Shown here piece by piece: positions 1 through 53,100 of a stretch of 64,000 nucleotides of DNA (positions are counted from its first letter, which is position 1; every line of letters begins with the position of its first letter). The notes beneath the pieces were generated by a model, which made no database searches, was not told where the DNA came from, and saw nothing but the letters and a program-made list of their open reading frames with translations. A program made the translations under genes and the position numbers. Source of the stretch: Vandiemenella viatica (lineage: Eukaryota; Arthropoda; Insecta; Orthoptera; Morabidae); the NCBI GenBank assembly GCA_031002005.1, contig CM061921.1:126076597-126140596 (forward strand), given 5' to 3'.

Positions 1-290
1 GGGGAACATGCAGATGTGAAAATGGCGGCGCTCCACGCATAACTACTAGTGCCACACTGGAATGGAGGTTACTTTCTGAATTACCCTCATAGGAAAGGGT
101 GTGAGAGACTGGAATAAATTGCCAAGAGAAGTGATGAATAATTTACCAGAAACACTGAAGGAACTTAAAGTAAAAATTAATAGAGGGCAAAAGTAGGTTG
201 GAAGAGGAAAGGAGTAAGGGGGCTGTGTAGGGAGATTGTCACTGGAGTGGGCGCTCCACTGCAATTTCATCAATTATTATTATTATTATA
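1..290 (+). mobile_element. 3' end of a LINE-C copy
   Basis: The stretch starts within the ORF2 C-terminus (reading GVRDWNKLPREVMNNLPETL) and runs through a short 3' UTR. That UTR contains the family signature GGGAGATTGTCACTGGAG, then GCTCCACTGCAATT, and a short ATT-triplet tail at 268-289. The same end is found at 5880-6180, 53312-53420 and 62325-62400. A 5'-truncated insertion is the usual outcome of target-primed reverse transcription. Confidence 0.75.
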
Positions 291-479
291 ACAATAACAA
301 CAATTTGCAGGAAAATGCTTTAAGGCAATAAAACTGAGGAAGGATACGGAAATATGAGACAACATTTACCACAGATGAAGGTGGCTGGGAATGATGAACA
401 CCAAAAAGAACAAACACAAGAAACACACAATATTTCAGTGCAGAGCCTTATTCTTGCAAAAGTGGGACACCAGGCAGAG

Positions 480-560
480 CACCATTAATAATATTACTCG
501 GTTTGTTTCCCGAGAAACGTTTATAAATAAACAACGCCAAGAAAAATTGCATTCATTTAT
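480..560 (+). mobile_element. Terminal fragment related to the Penelope-type hairpin element
   Basis: Read on the plus strand, the segment TCCCGAGAAACGTTTATAAA followed by AACGCCAAGAAAA matches the reverse complement of the low-coordinate tail of the hairpin insertion at 7830-8030. At protein level TRFVSRETFINKQRQEKL here parallels TRLVTREQFIHSQRRERL there. No second arm is present, so this is an end fragment only. Confidence 0.5.
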
Positions 561-792
561 ATTTCTAAATTAGTAGGAAAAGTACTTCATCTTTGTTAAA
601 ATACCATTTTTTATGCTAATATATAATTTTTGGGTTAATTCTCATTTAGGTAACAAAACTTTAATGCCAACTATATTTATACAAAAAAAATGTTAATTAG
701 TCCAGTTGATCACTAATGGGTAATTTACTTTCTAATATAAGTACTATTTTTATTGGGCATGAATAGTAGAATTAATAAAATTGTAAACGAAC

Positions 793-41085
<40,293 letters not shown>

Positions 41086-41358
41086 CTAGGCCCAGATAAC
41101 ATAGTAATGAAATACCAGTACCTCAGAAAGAAAGCACAGTGACATTTATATAATTTAGTTGTAAGCCATCATGCAGTAATCATATCATTCTACTGTTGCC
41201 TAAAAATGATATATAATATAAACCCATTATTTATCCTAGCTGAATTCACAAAGAATGAAAAATATAATTTATCTTATTATGATTAAATACGCATCAGCAA
41301 TTTGATTAGTGGGTGTACATACCCTAAGTGCAACCACAATATTTATATCGGTACACTC

Positions 41359-42433
41359 TGTAAGACGCTAGCTTTGCCTTGGGGTGGAGGAAAAAGGCTT
41401 TTGTCTTAGCTTTGACCATGTGTAGCCTAGGATGTCCAGCTATTGCTTTATAAGAATGACAAGGTGGCTTTACTTGAACCAAAAGGTATCAACAAATAAA
41501 TGTCCACAAGTCAGTTGGAATTAAAAATCAATATATTCTTGAAAATGTTATAAAGTCATTAGCTGGATAGGCATCAGACAAAGTCACAGAAAGAAATTTT
41601 GCAAGTTCTTTTAACTGACTTGAGCCAAACTACACCCCACAGTTCACTATATTATGGATTATTACTTGAAAGTATGGTAAAGTTCATCACGCGCTTCTGT
41701 TAAGGCACCTGGTTAGCCAGTGACTGACACTTACAAAATCCCGAAGCCCCACTTGGCGAAATACTATATCAAAACTGCATCGTTGTTATCTCGACTGAAG
41801 CTCTAAAACTTTGAAATGCCTCCAACTCGCCCACACTATAGCACAGTAGTGCTGTAAATAAAAACTGACTATCCGACTGAGCTACATTATTCCTCTCGTG
41901 GTTTCTGAAAGACTGAGCCCGACTGAGTGAATGCACAAGTCTACATCACATCACGTGCTACACTTTTTGAAGACTGGCTTTCAAGGGAAAGTTCTAGGCG
42001 TCTACCTGCTCTCTCACTAACCATGGGAATGTGCTCTTTTCCACATTCACATGGGTAGCTTCTAGAAGGCTAATCCTATATCAAATCGCATGTTTGAAAA
42101 TTTTATCATCCAATTTTGACCTTAACAACAAAAATAATGCTATCTCTCTGAAATTTTACAAATCGCTAGACCTTGTAATAAGCGTCACCTTTTGTTATTA
42201 TAAAAAAATTTGTAACTTTAATAGTTTAGCCAAAAATAAATAATTTAGATACGAATTTTTGAAATACTACTTCAGGCAAATACTGAAGGCTGATGCAATG
42301 CAAAATACTATCTCAACAACTGTAAAAATCTGCTTTCTAGCTCAAATAAACATAGAAACTGACTATACAAATAAAATGCAATACCGGTACTATCCAATCT
42401 AACTCATGGTTCTGAGCTATTCCTTGTGCTAAC
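41359..42433 (-). repeat. Long terminal repeat, copy 3
   Basis: The minus strand ends GCAAAGCTAGCGTCTTACA at 41359, as does the LTR at 31660. It shares CTAGGCTACACATGGTCA, CTCAGAACCATGAG and AAGCAGATTTTTACAG-like blocks with copy 2. The first bases at about 42433 are diverged. No internal region adjoins. Confidence 0.75.
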
Positions 42434-42519
42434 CTCTTCCTTGGCCATCTGGAACAGTTAATTTTAGATCAAGTCCATCTTAATCCCATCATAGAGCCCA
42501 GTTTCATTAATAATTTTTT

Positions 42520-43220
42520 AATTTGTATACAATGGGAAGACAACCTTTGAGCTTCTGAACAAGCTCAGTTTCTATAAAATCCCAAACTTCACATAGCTAC
42601 ATTCTCACATTCAGACCACTTTCCTGGATGTGTTCATTTCCAATGCCTATCTTACCTCCTCGTTCCACATCAAACCTACTAACCTGCATCAGTTTCTCCA
42701 TTTTGACAGCTGTCGTTCTAACAAACTAAAATTCTCCCTCATTACAGTCTTGGTGTTCACATATACGCTCTGACCAGCAGTCCCTCATACAGTACTCCAA
42801 GATTTTCCAAGTGCAGATATACAGAAATTTAACTGAAAACAACTATCTTATTCCACTACAAACCGCTCAGCTCAGCAACCACAATTGAGTCCGTGTCTCA
42901 CAGTACTTCCCACACATCAAATCAATCAATCAAATCCTATGGCAAAGCTGTGATTTCCTTTAAACCTGTTCTGAAATGATATGCTTCAGCAGACACTACA
43001 TCTCAGCCAACTCTTAGTCTACAAATAGTGTTATCCTCATCCTAGTATACAGTCTCATGGCTCCATCCCATACAATAGAGAGTGCTACATAATGTATAAA
43101 ATGCACCATGCTTCCACCACCTTCACCAACATGATCACCCATAAAAGCTTTCCCACCTTAGGACATGCAACCTACGAAACTGTTATATACACCTATTAGC
43201 AGTTCTTCAGAGTTCACTAA
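42520..43220 (+). mobile_element. Penelope-like element fragment
   Basis: The reading has TTFLDVFISNAYLTSSFHIK, PTNLHQFLHFDSCRSNKLKF and later ITHKSFPTLGHATYETVIYT. The first two are the thumb region after the reverse transcriptase palm in Penelope-like elements (family: FLD, then YxKPTNxHQFLHFxSCH). The last corresponds to the segment before the GIY-YIG nuclease. Stops and a shortened middle show decay. Confidence 0.7.
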
Positions 43221-43254
43221 TCTAATGTGTAATTGTTTATGCATTGTAATGGAA

Positions 43255-43420
43255 TGGAGATGCCCCTGGAAAATCTATTGAACCATCCCAGCATTCGCCT
43301 GGGATGATCTAGGAAAACCATGAAAAACCCAGGTCTATGATAGCTGAGATGGTTTCTAAAGACCACTCCCATTGGATTCTAAGTTACACCTTTCCTATTC
43401 CATTCCCTACTAACTTGATG
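43255..43420 (-). repeat. tRNA-derived SINE, copy 2 (body only)
   Basis: The minus strand carries GGGTTTTTCATGGTTTTCCT, then AGATCATCCCAGGCGAATGC and TGGGATGGTTCAATAGATTT, the same body as the SINE at 35150-35405. The tRNA-like head is missing. Confidence 0.65.
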
Positions 43421-43439
43421 GAGAAAATATAGAAAAGAA

Positions 43440-44020
43440 GTTGTTCTGACCCTAATTTCTCTTATTTTCTGAGTCATTACAAGATATATTAGTAAAATGT
43501 GTTTGCTGTCATCCTGAAATAGATCTGTTGTGAAATTTTCAATTAACTTTTGTTGAGATCAACAGCTATAGTATTCCAGATCTTCCTGACCCAACTTCTT
43601 TATCATCATACTTATGCTTTCCCTCTAGCTACATATATCTGTCACAAATTGGGCATCTCTTCATTGGACTTTTTTCAGGTATCCACTGTCCACTTTTAAT
43701 GGGAGCCCTTTACAGAAGAACAAGTAAGGTCGCACTAGTAATTTATATGCAGTCGATTTAACTTCTAGAGTACACTTTTCAATTATAACCTAGGAATCAG
43801 AGCTTATGGTTGGCATTCTCAATTACCTTCTCAGTATGTTCATTACACAACAAATTATTATTAATTATTACCCCTAAGTATTTAGCGAAATCTACTATAC
43901 TAAGGGCAGCGTTTTTAATTTTATATTCAGAGTTAACTACCAACTGTTGCTGGTCTCCTACGTATGTCCAAATACTAATTAACTGTCAATAAGAATTAAT
44001 GGACAAAGACAGTATTCATC
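43440..44020 (-). mobile_element. LINE ORF2 C-terminal fragment
   Basis: Minus-strand reading gives FAKYLGVIINNNLLCNEHTE, then KVIENANHKL and FLGYN. Later YLKKVQxRDAQFVTD and KKLGQEDLEYYS match the post-RT region of CR1/Jockey-like LINEs (KYLGV, then FLxRNL, then QRRAARFV, then LxWExL). Frameshifted and stop-containing. Confidence 0.6.
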
Positions 44021-44639
44021 CAGAATACCCCAGTAGCTGCTCATCCCACCTCAGATGATACCAGTAACTAGAATACCTGCTTAATCATTTGTACTATCAG
44101 AGTTGTCTGAAACAGCGGTAGCCCCTCTGAACTCATAAGGCACAATCTGGTCTACCACTACATACTGGGCACCAGGCAACCACCAGATCTCAATTTATGA
44201 TAATCTCTAGTGATCCCTTTAAACTTTCCTCCTTTCCCAACTCCTATCATAAATTTCTATTCCTTACTATCTCTCCCTAACATATACCACCATTCAGCAG
44301 AGGTGATTTTTAAATTCATATTTTTCAGAATTATTGTTTTTATGTAGTTAATAATATTTGCTGTCAGTTCCACTTTTCTGAAATTGATATATTTTCTGAT
44401 CTAGCAGAGCTCTTCAACTTATTACTCCCATGCCCTGTAGTTTTTTTATCCATTTTTAAATATTCCCTCTGCTCTACAGACACTAATTTCAATTGTTGCA
44501 TAAAACTTACCCAGTTACCACAATGTTATATTGGTAAAGAAAGGCTTTATACTAAATAATTACAATCTTTCCTGTGCTTCCATTTCTTTTTCTCTTTCTA
44601 TATTTCAATGCTATCATTTATGGTAAGTGTTGTTTTGTT

Positions 44640-44763
44640 CCATTTTTTTTTTTTTTTTTTTTTTTTACATGTAATCTCAGTAATGATGCTGATTTATTCT
44701 TGTTACTGCTGCCTTCTTCCCTTCCAGTTTGGTGAGTGAAGGGTGTCTTTTATCTCTCCTTTC

Positions 44764-44835
<72 letters not shown>
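44640..44835. repeat. Simple sequence: poly(T), then (CT)n and (AT)n
   Basis: A T run of about 22 at 44645-44666 is followed, after about 90 bp of ordinary sequence, by CT repeats (44764-44800) and AT repeats (44801-44832). This is a compound microsatellite likely to vary in length. Confidence 0.9.
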
Positions 44836-45209
44836 TACATTGACAATATTATACACTTCAATATAATCAATATTAAATAACCTTATAAGTGTGATTCAGG
44901 ATATTTCACAAGAGTGTTCCAATTTCCTCGGGCAGCCAACAATCTGAGAAAAACCTCACCTCAGCTAGCAGTAGCAAAGTTTTGGGGCATCTTTAGGTGC
45001 CAAGATCAACCACATTAATCAACACAGATTTTATCTGATAGACAGCTGAGGGTAGGAGTGCATGCCAGCTGAATATAACCATGCATTTGTCTATTGATAG
45101 TGATATATCTTAAAAACATTGTTATACAGGTCAGCTTGGTTAAAACATCCAAGTGTATGAGAAGATATGCAAGGAAAGGTTGTGTATTTGAATTGACAAA
45201 CAGTGCCAC

Positions 45210-45630
45210 AAATATTTGCAGAAATGTGACTCACTTCATGGAAATGAGAGGAGGCATGATTTGGTAGCGAAAAATGTTCATTGAGGATTTGCTGGCAGAG
45301 TTTTCCTCATAGCAAGAAGACATGGTGTGTGGAGATTCTCTTTTTATCACCCATGGTAAGAAGTCTTGCTACATACGATAATCGATAGTGAGAATGTTCA
45401 CCAATGCAAGAGTTCTACCAAAGTGAAAGGTTTTGATTACATAATTGATACTTATGATGAGAGGAATAACTCATACAATAGCTTGAGAGTTGTACCAAAG
45501 GTTACAACAAGACATAATGGATGGTTTCATTGTACATACTCCTCAGTCACTGGCCTTCAAAAATATGAAAATTGGCTAATGTCATTTGATGTCTTATTGC
45601 TCTATACATGTATGACTTGTTAAGGGAATG
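45210..45630 (+). pseudogene. Unrecognised open reading frame, probable repeat-encoded relic
   Basis: An 85-codon frame at 45366-45623 reads SENVHQCKSSTKVKGFDYII, then YNSLRVVPKVTTRHNGWFHC. In the same frame upstream of 45366 there are further codons (RRHDLVAKNVH, GFAGRVFLIARRHGVW) with two stops. Base composition is less AT-rich than its neighbours. I do not recognise a domain. It could be part of a DNA transposon ORF, or chance. No ribosomal or splice context supports a host exon. Confidence 0.3.
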
Positions 45631-45882
45631 TTAAATTGTTTCACTGTTTTTTTATTAATACATATTAAATCACATTTTGTTTGAAAGATCTTAAAATATA
45701 TACCATATTGTGGGATACTTTTGTTTAATAATTAATTGGGGTTTTATTCTTTACAACAATATTATCTTGGCCCAAACCTTTAATTTTATAATATTGATGC
45801 ACTTTTGTAGATGATTATTACAAACTTTGTTAGTTTTGGTAATAACACCATGGTGCCAAAATTATAATTACATTTATAACTA

Positions 45883-47305
45883 ACTAGCTGACCCTGCAAT
45901 TCTTCGCTATTGCTAGACTTGGTTTAGGCAAACCAAATGTAGACAGTATTTTTCAGTTTATTTTAATGTATATGTGTGCAAAGTTCCTTAAAAATTGGGG
46001 AAAGAACTGGCTTTATATAAGGTATATTGGTAAAAATTAAGGGGTTTAAAGGGGAAAAGGGGTTGCATTTTTCGATACCATATGTTGCAAATTTTGGTGG
46101 AAATCTGATTAATTCTATGGGTTTGTTTAAATTAAGGAGTGAAGGGGGTTGTTTTTTTTATTTTTTTTTTTTCAGGAACCATCCCAGACGTGCTCTCTAC
46201 AATTCAACAGAGTTTCATCATAATCTGATAAAAATTTGGGGATTTTGATAAATATCATTGGAAATTAAGAGGAATGGGGTAAAAGGGAAGAGGGGTGGGA
46301 TTAGGCTAACCAAATTTACACAGTATTTATCTGCTTGTTTTAAAGTATACGTGTGTTAAAGTTCCTTCAAAATTGGGTAAATACTGTACTTTTATATATG
46401 ACAAAATTAAGGGGATGTAAAGGGAACGAAGGGGTTGCCTTTTTGGAATCCACATGTAGACAGTATTTTTCTGTTTGTTTTAAAGTATACGTGTGCAAAT
46501 TTCCATAGAAATAGGATAAAATCTGTGTATTTGTTTAAATTAGGGGGATGTGAAGGGGTATGAGGGATGGCGTTTTTGGAAACCGTACGTAGACAATATT
46601 TTTCAATTGGTTTTAAAGTATATGTGTGCAAAATTGGATAAAATCTGTAAGTTTTCTTAATTTATGGGGAGTAGAAGGGAAGAGGGGGTGGTTTTGGGGT
46701 GGAAAAGGGGAGAGGGATTGGGTTTTGGTAAAGCTAATGTCTACATTATTTTTCTGTTTGTCTCAAAGTATATGTGTGCCAATTTCCATCAAAATCAGAT
46801 AAAATCTGTAGTTTTTTTTAAATTATGGGGTGCAAGGGGTAAAAGGGGGTGGTTTTGGAGTAGAAAGGGTGAGAGGGATTGGGTCCTTCTAAAACTAATG
46901 TCGACAGTATTTTTCTATTTTTTTAATATTATGTGTGTGCAAAATTCCTTCGAAATCTGATAAAGAGTGTGGGTTTGTGTAAAAATTAAGGGTTTGGAAG
47001 GGGGAAAGGGGGTGTGGTTTTGGAAACCAAATGTAGGCAGTGTTTTTCTGTTTATTTTAAAGTATATGTGTGCAAATTTCCGTACAAATCGAATAAAATA
47101 TGTAGGTTTTTTCAATAATGGGGTGTTATGGGGAAGAGGGGATGGTTTTTCGGAAATTTTATTTCTTAGGAACCACCCCGGACACACAGTCGACAACTCA
47201 CCAAAGCTTCACCGTAATCGGACGAACGGTTCAGGAATGCATAGAGGACAAACAGACAGACAGACAGACAGACAGATATTGATTTTTATATAATAGAAGA
47301 TAATA
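45883..47305 (+). repeat. Element with internal tandem units, copy 2
   Basis: The left end CTAGCTGACCCTGCAATTCT matches copy 1 at 24979. Seven internal units with the core CAGTATTTTTCTGTTTGTTT recur near 45937, 46318, 46457, 46588, 46740, 46900 and 47035, separated by G-rich linkers. The right part has CACCAAAGCTTCACCGTAAT, then GGACGAACGGTTCAGGAATG, a (CAGA)n run at 47250-47276, and TTTTTATATAATAGAAGAT. Unit number differs from copy 1 (seven against about five). Confidence 0.75.
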
Positions 47306-50300
47306 ATTTGTTGAGTAGCTACCCACAACATACATGCTGGATAGTCTATTATTTATTACCTGCTTCTTTTGCCTGCCCATGACTGGTTTTGATTATATAT
47401 TCACTAATCCTGCAATCCTTGACTAGTCTCATCAGCTTATTAACCCCACAGCCTATCTTCTGTTTTAACCCAGCTACAAACAAGACTTCCTCAATGACCA
47501 TTATTTATGGTGATGGCCTACAGCACTAATACTCTGTCATGCTGTGAAGCTGAAGAAGGGTTATTGACCAATAATGAGTAAAAATGTCAAATCATTACTC
47601 TACTTGAATAAGAGAATAATATATAATTCAAAAACAGGTTCTTGCTGTTGGGCAGCCAAGTTTTGGCAGCTCAAGAAATAGCGATTGGAGGAAACAGTGA
47701 GAGCCATAAATTCAAATAAACCAAACTGAACAAAAATATTTAGCCTGTAAGATTGCTTCTCCGTTTCTGGTTTGGGTGAATTGATGTGGATGGAGGTGTC
47801 ACTGAAGGATGATGGGAAATGAGGAGTTGATGATAAAGAGACAGGTTCTCATCATAGAGGCAAGAAGGTCAGCTGTTAGCTGTAGCAGGGGCACTGTACA
47901 TCAGGTAATGATGGCCTCTGCAGTTATACAAGTGACAATAGCAGTATTTGTGACCATAGAGTGATTGTTAGCCACGTGCACGGAAAGACGAGAATGGTTT
48001 ATCTGCCATATATGACACAGAAGGTTCATTGCTCCTCAAGGAGACAGTGAAAGTTAATAATGCACTGAAGTGATATTGCCATATGGTTACATGGTACTGT
48101 GATGAAGGAGTGGCTGTGAAAGTCACATAAGAAACTCTGTAGTTCTCAAGATACCAGTAACGGTAATTTATAAAATTAAAAGTACTCTGATACATTATGT
48201 AACATATCTATAAGCTTGCCAAAAGCATTTCTACTAGCTTTTCCCAATAGTTACATACTTTATAGTTCGAATTTAAAGTTGCCCATGTGGAAGACAAATT
48301 TCAGCTAAAGTAGTTTTCCAACCTTAACGGATTTTGTTGCATTCATTTCCAATGTGAAAACTCATCATAAGAATCATTTTAAAGTCTATTCATTATACCC
48401 AGAAAAATTTAGTTTAAGAGATAATTTGATTTGTTCATGTTTTTAGGCCACGCGGGCAGAGGGCCCTAAACCAAAGATTTGAAATAACTAGGAATTGTGT
48501 AAAGTTACAACTGATCTTTTATCATCAGCCATAGTCAGCAACTTCTAAACAAATTTTGAATCAAATTTTGAAGTCAAGTAATTACGTAGAGTTTAAGTAC
48601 CTTTTTAATTAAGAGAAAAATACTGAAATATAAACTACGAGAGATAAAAACACGAAATTTGTAACAGAAGATAGAGCAAATTAAGAGGGTTAAATACATA
48701 TATATGTTCCTGTAGAAAGTTTAATGCATCTATGAGATAAATGAGATTTTGGAGTTGGATTGTCGTGATCTTTAGGAAAGGGCGCCAATGTGCGCAGACT
48801 GATGACGTAAGAGGACTTAAAATGAATTTTGATGGAAACCCCTTTTGAAGACTAAACCCAGTCAAGGCAGATAGAATAAGATATCAAGAACCCCAGGTAG
48901 TAATCACGATTCAATCTATTATATATTTTTCGAAATATAAATTTTCATGTATTTTTGCTGACATCACAAGGTCAACTGATCCAATAAGTAGGCAGACATC
49001 CAGGCTGGCACTCATTCTACTGGCAGTTTCAAACAGTTAACATCATGTCATAATGTAGAGTGAGTTGCTCCATGTGGTTGGTGGTCGACGTAGTATATTT
49101 CAAAATGTCATAGCATCTATGTTAGGTGGGCTTGATGAGACTTTGTTATCTCATGTGAATTTGCTTTACCTACAATCTTCTATGGAACTGTAGTCCGATT
49201 GCTTTATCAAAGATTCTGGTACCGATATTGTAAAGAAGAACTTTCAAAAGACTATAAATCTTTTGTAACTTTGAAACATTATAGTGAACTTAATTCAATT
49301 TACCTTTCACGTTTGGGGTTTGTTACTAATGTGTAGCTACCAAATCATTTAAATATTGAAGGTACTAGAAGGCTATGGTCATGAACATTATTGTTCACAG
49401 TTAATGCAGAGTGTTTCTTAGCCCCCAGTAATCACGTAATGCCTTATATGGCAACCATCAATTTCGATTTCTGTTATCGGAAATAAGTGCATTCTACGAG
49501 AGAGACAATTAGCTTCAACAATTTCACAACTACAAGAAGACAACTTAAAGATTTGTGGTCCTGCATTGTTATCTATGAGTATTATGGCCTGCTCATATCT
49601 TTGTTGCATCAAGCAACAAAAACCACCTCTGGTTGCTATGATTCTGCTGTCTGCAGTCAAAATACCAGTTTTTGGGGACGTCATGCAGCTGTTCCTTGGG
49701 CGGCTCTGTCTATGTCCGCTGCCACACTACGCCGTCACTACACAACAGTAGATCCTCTCATCCCATCAAATGATAAGTGTCCACATTGTCATATTTTTTA
49801 CTTTTGTCTGTGTTCTCTTTGGCGACAATAGTGAATTGTCAATGAGATATTTTCTTTCTTTTAAGTGAGCATGTAACTATTAGTATAGAATTCCACGAGT
49901 CAAACTACTACCACAAACTTGGGTGTGAAAATTTAAATATCTGACTCACAATAAGTGCTATGCATTCATATTTAGAAGCTATCGTGAAATAATAAAATTT
50001 ACTAAATTTGAAGGTTAGGCTCGCTTGTTACTGAATGGAAAAAAGGCGGCCATTAGCATCCTCAGTGTTACTAGAACAGTCTTGTATTTATAATATTTCT
50101 TTCGCTTGCTGTGTTTTTTCAATTTTTGAATTTGCTATGATTTATTTGATCAGCGTTATCTTTTGTGCCTAATGAATGTGTATATTACATCTAAGCTTAT
50201 TAACTGAATTAATTTTTCTAAATTGCCATATAGAATCCATTGCTATAGTATTTATATTCAGTTTTGAATGTACTTTTATGCAGACTTTAAGTTTTGACCC

Positions 50301-50350
50301 TATTAGTTTAAAATTTTTCATTTTACTGTGCATGTGTCTCACTTATAAAC
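47306..50350. other. No gene recognised
   Basis: Mixed composition. A more GC-balanced patch at 49400-49830 has overlapping open frames on both strands (49487-49831 plus, 49684-49418 minus) but no motif I can name and no clear splice signals. The rest is AT-rich. Confidence 0.4.
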
Positions 50351-50358
50351 CCATAAAC

Positions 50359-53100
50359 ATGGTTTTGAGTGATAGTGGCACACCCAGTGATTTGCAATTG
50401 AATCAAACAGCTGAGAACAACCGACCTATTCAACTTACTTATACCATGCTCACTAGGTCCAAGGTCAAGCTGTCAATCCACTACCCGATACAAAAGGTAG
50501 CAATGCTACCTACCCATGAGCTAATTCCATTGATAGCACTGCAGATTTTTCTACTAAACACCATCCAGTTACAGAACAATTAGACTCAGTGGCTAGGTTA
50601 AATAGGCAAAATGCTGAAATACTAGATGATACACCATCATCTGCTTCACAAATGAATACTTTACCTCCAGCATCAGCTGTTCAGGCTATTGAGTGCAATG
50701 ACTCCGATAGTTAGTCACCTCCGGCAACATTACCAAATATTAACACCATTTTCAATCATCCAGGTATTCTGTCAAGATATTGTAGTTCACTTTCTGACTC
50801 AGGAGATGACGTTTGGGGTTGGGACACAAATTAACAGTAGGTAAAACAAGCTTTAGAAATCTGTAGTCGCAAGAAGGCGAATACAACACAACAGCCCACT
50901 GGAAAAGAATTAACAGACCTGCAGACTACTATACATGCTATTCTTTGTCTTGTTTAACACCAGGTTAACACTCAGAAGCTAGATTTTGCTACACTCAATG
51001 ACAATTTTAATGCTCAGAAACAAGATTTAAACTAAATTTGAAAAGCAGAACCAAAAGCTAGATTGTCAATTTCAGAGTCTGAAACAAGAATTAAAACACA
51101 ATTTAGATGCTAGCTTTTCAGCTCAGCAACTCTAATTTACAGCTTTTAACTCTAAATTTGCAGATTTGGATGCTAACTTTAAAAAGTTGGAAGTGGACTT
51201 AAACACCACTCTTACTCATTCTTATCAAGCAATGCATGACACAATAGTACTAGAGGTTATAAAACAAACACCATAAAGAGACCAGGTGCAATCATTGAAC
51301 CAAACACATTTCCATACCCCTCAACAAATTTTAAGGTTAGATTTCAAGTACACTGACACAGAACATTAATAGCAGACACACAAAGGTAGATAATAAGATT
51401 TCTGTTTTATATCAGACATTGCAAAATCTGATACGAAATGTGAACAAAATATACAAGAAATATTGGGCCATTTTGAGAAACATAAACAAGATATGACATA
51501 CGATTTGACCTTTTATGTTGAACAAGTAGGAACAAAACTTTCAGAGATAGGTACTACATTACAGTCACTTACTAACTCTTGACAAAACACATCTGAAACG
51601 TCAGAAACGAAATTTTCAGATTTCACTGTTGGGATCCTCAATGGATTAGATACCAATGACGAGCTAGTAGATACAAATATTACACATATTTCTACAGCCT
51701 TGGAACACCTTGAAAGTAAAACTACCACCTCCAGATGGTGCAGCATAATTTGGCTACTGTCAGAGCAAATGTTACTCAAGAACATACTCAAATTCAGGAA
51801 TTAAGCAATACTTGTATTCAACAAATCACTACCCTCCAACAGTTAGCTGTTAAAACAAATGATACTATTGATTCATTAATACAGGATGTACATTCTAATA
51901 AAAAAATATGTTCACCATAAAGAGACCAGGTGAAGTCATTGAACCAAACACATTTCCATACCCCTCAACAAATTTTAAGGTTAGATTCAGAAGTAGGAAA
52001 AGTTCAATTGATATTTAAGAATGTAATTAGAAAGTTGAGCAGTTGGTTAGACAAGGGGTGTCAACAGCTGATGGTAGGAGTGCAGATTTTTTTTATTAGG
52101 CCACAATAGAATTGAAGTCAAACATTTTATGGTGTATGGATCTGTAGATCCTGTTACCTTTATTCAAAGCTTTGATGCATATAGAAGTTTTAAGTTAGTA
52201 CCAGTTAAAGAGAACATTGAGCTAGTTTTCCAACATAAACAAGGGACCTGCACAAAATTGGGAGTACATCACAAATACTCTGGTGACACCTTCACACAAT
52301 TTCATAAGAGTTTTCGGGATAGGTATTGGTCCCCTAATATCCAGTATAACATTAAAATCAGTATTTGCAATGCGACCCATTACAACCCACATGGGAACAT
52401 GATAATGGTTGACTTATTTTTACATGAAGTGGCAAAGGTGTTTCACCTAACTGTACCTATAAATGAAGAGGAGTTAGTTAGGCATATTCTGTTCAGATTG
52501 CCACAAGAATCCCAACAATCATTCACTTTGCTGAGAATTAATACCATTGAGGAAGCAGAGCAAATCCTAACAGATCTGGATATGCAACAGGCCCATCATA
52601 GGTCTAATTACTCTCATTATCGTATGCCTTACAATACTAATAACAATAATAATAGGGATCAGGAGCCACAGCATTCGCAATAGACTAATAACTTCCAAAA
52701 AACTCAGCCACAAGATGAAAACCAGCCTACGGGAAAACCACGTAACTTTCCTAGTAATAATCAAAATGCTGCAATAGAACCCCAGCTGTTTAACAGCCAA
52801 ACTTATTAAGACAACTATGGTTATTATACTAGAGTGAGTCCCAATGTTAGAGGTTTAGCCAGATGTTGTGATAGAGGGGGCACAGGACTTATAAATAACA
52901 GACCTCCTCCTCAAAATGTTGTTGATTTACAACAGATTGGTCAAATAATAGAAACAGTTCAATAACACATTCAGAAACAAGGAGAATAAATACATTCAAA
53001 AAATTAGATGCCACCAATGTCGTAGTCCATACAAAGGTGAAGCATTTATTAGGAAGAAAATATTTGTCACAGGGGAACACAATATTTTGTAATAATTGAT
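50359..53100 (+). pseudogene. LTR-retrotransposon gag-like relic
   Basis: The frame starting at the ATG at 50359 (MVLSDSGTPSDLQLNQTAEN) opens a low-complexity, glutamine- and leucine-rich region. Long coiled-coil-like stretches follow at 51000-51900 (QHNLATVRANVTQEHTQIQE). From 52129 a 184-codon frame fits the retrotransposon gag pattern: FIQSFDAYRSFKLVP, then FTQFHKSFRDRYW, then NPHGNMIMVDLFLHEVAKV, then EEELVRHILFRLPQESQQ, ending in an asparagine- and glutamine-rich tail. No CCHC knuckle, protease, integrase or reverse transcriptase was found before the LINE at 53312. Several stops and frame changes interrupt it. A 70-bp segment is duplicated inside it. Confidence 0.55.
51271..51990 (+). 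repeat. 70-bp direct repeat inside the gag-like relic
   Basis: The segment ATAAAGAGACCAGGTG, then CATTGAACCAAACACATTTC, then ATACCCCTCAACAAATTTTA occurs at about 51274-51345 and again at about 51918-51988 with three or so changes. The copies are 645 bp apart in the same orientation. Confidence 0.85.

Noticed and set aside
46407..47293. Several open frames of 74-108 codons on both strands
   Set aside because: All lie inside the tandem-unit repeat, and the similar translations arise from the repeated DNA.
49400..49831. Possible host exon in a GC-balanced patch
   Set aside because: Overlapping frames on both strands, no recognised domain, and no convincing acceptor-donor pair.
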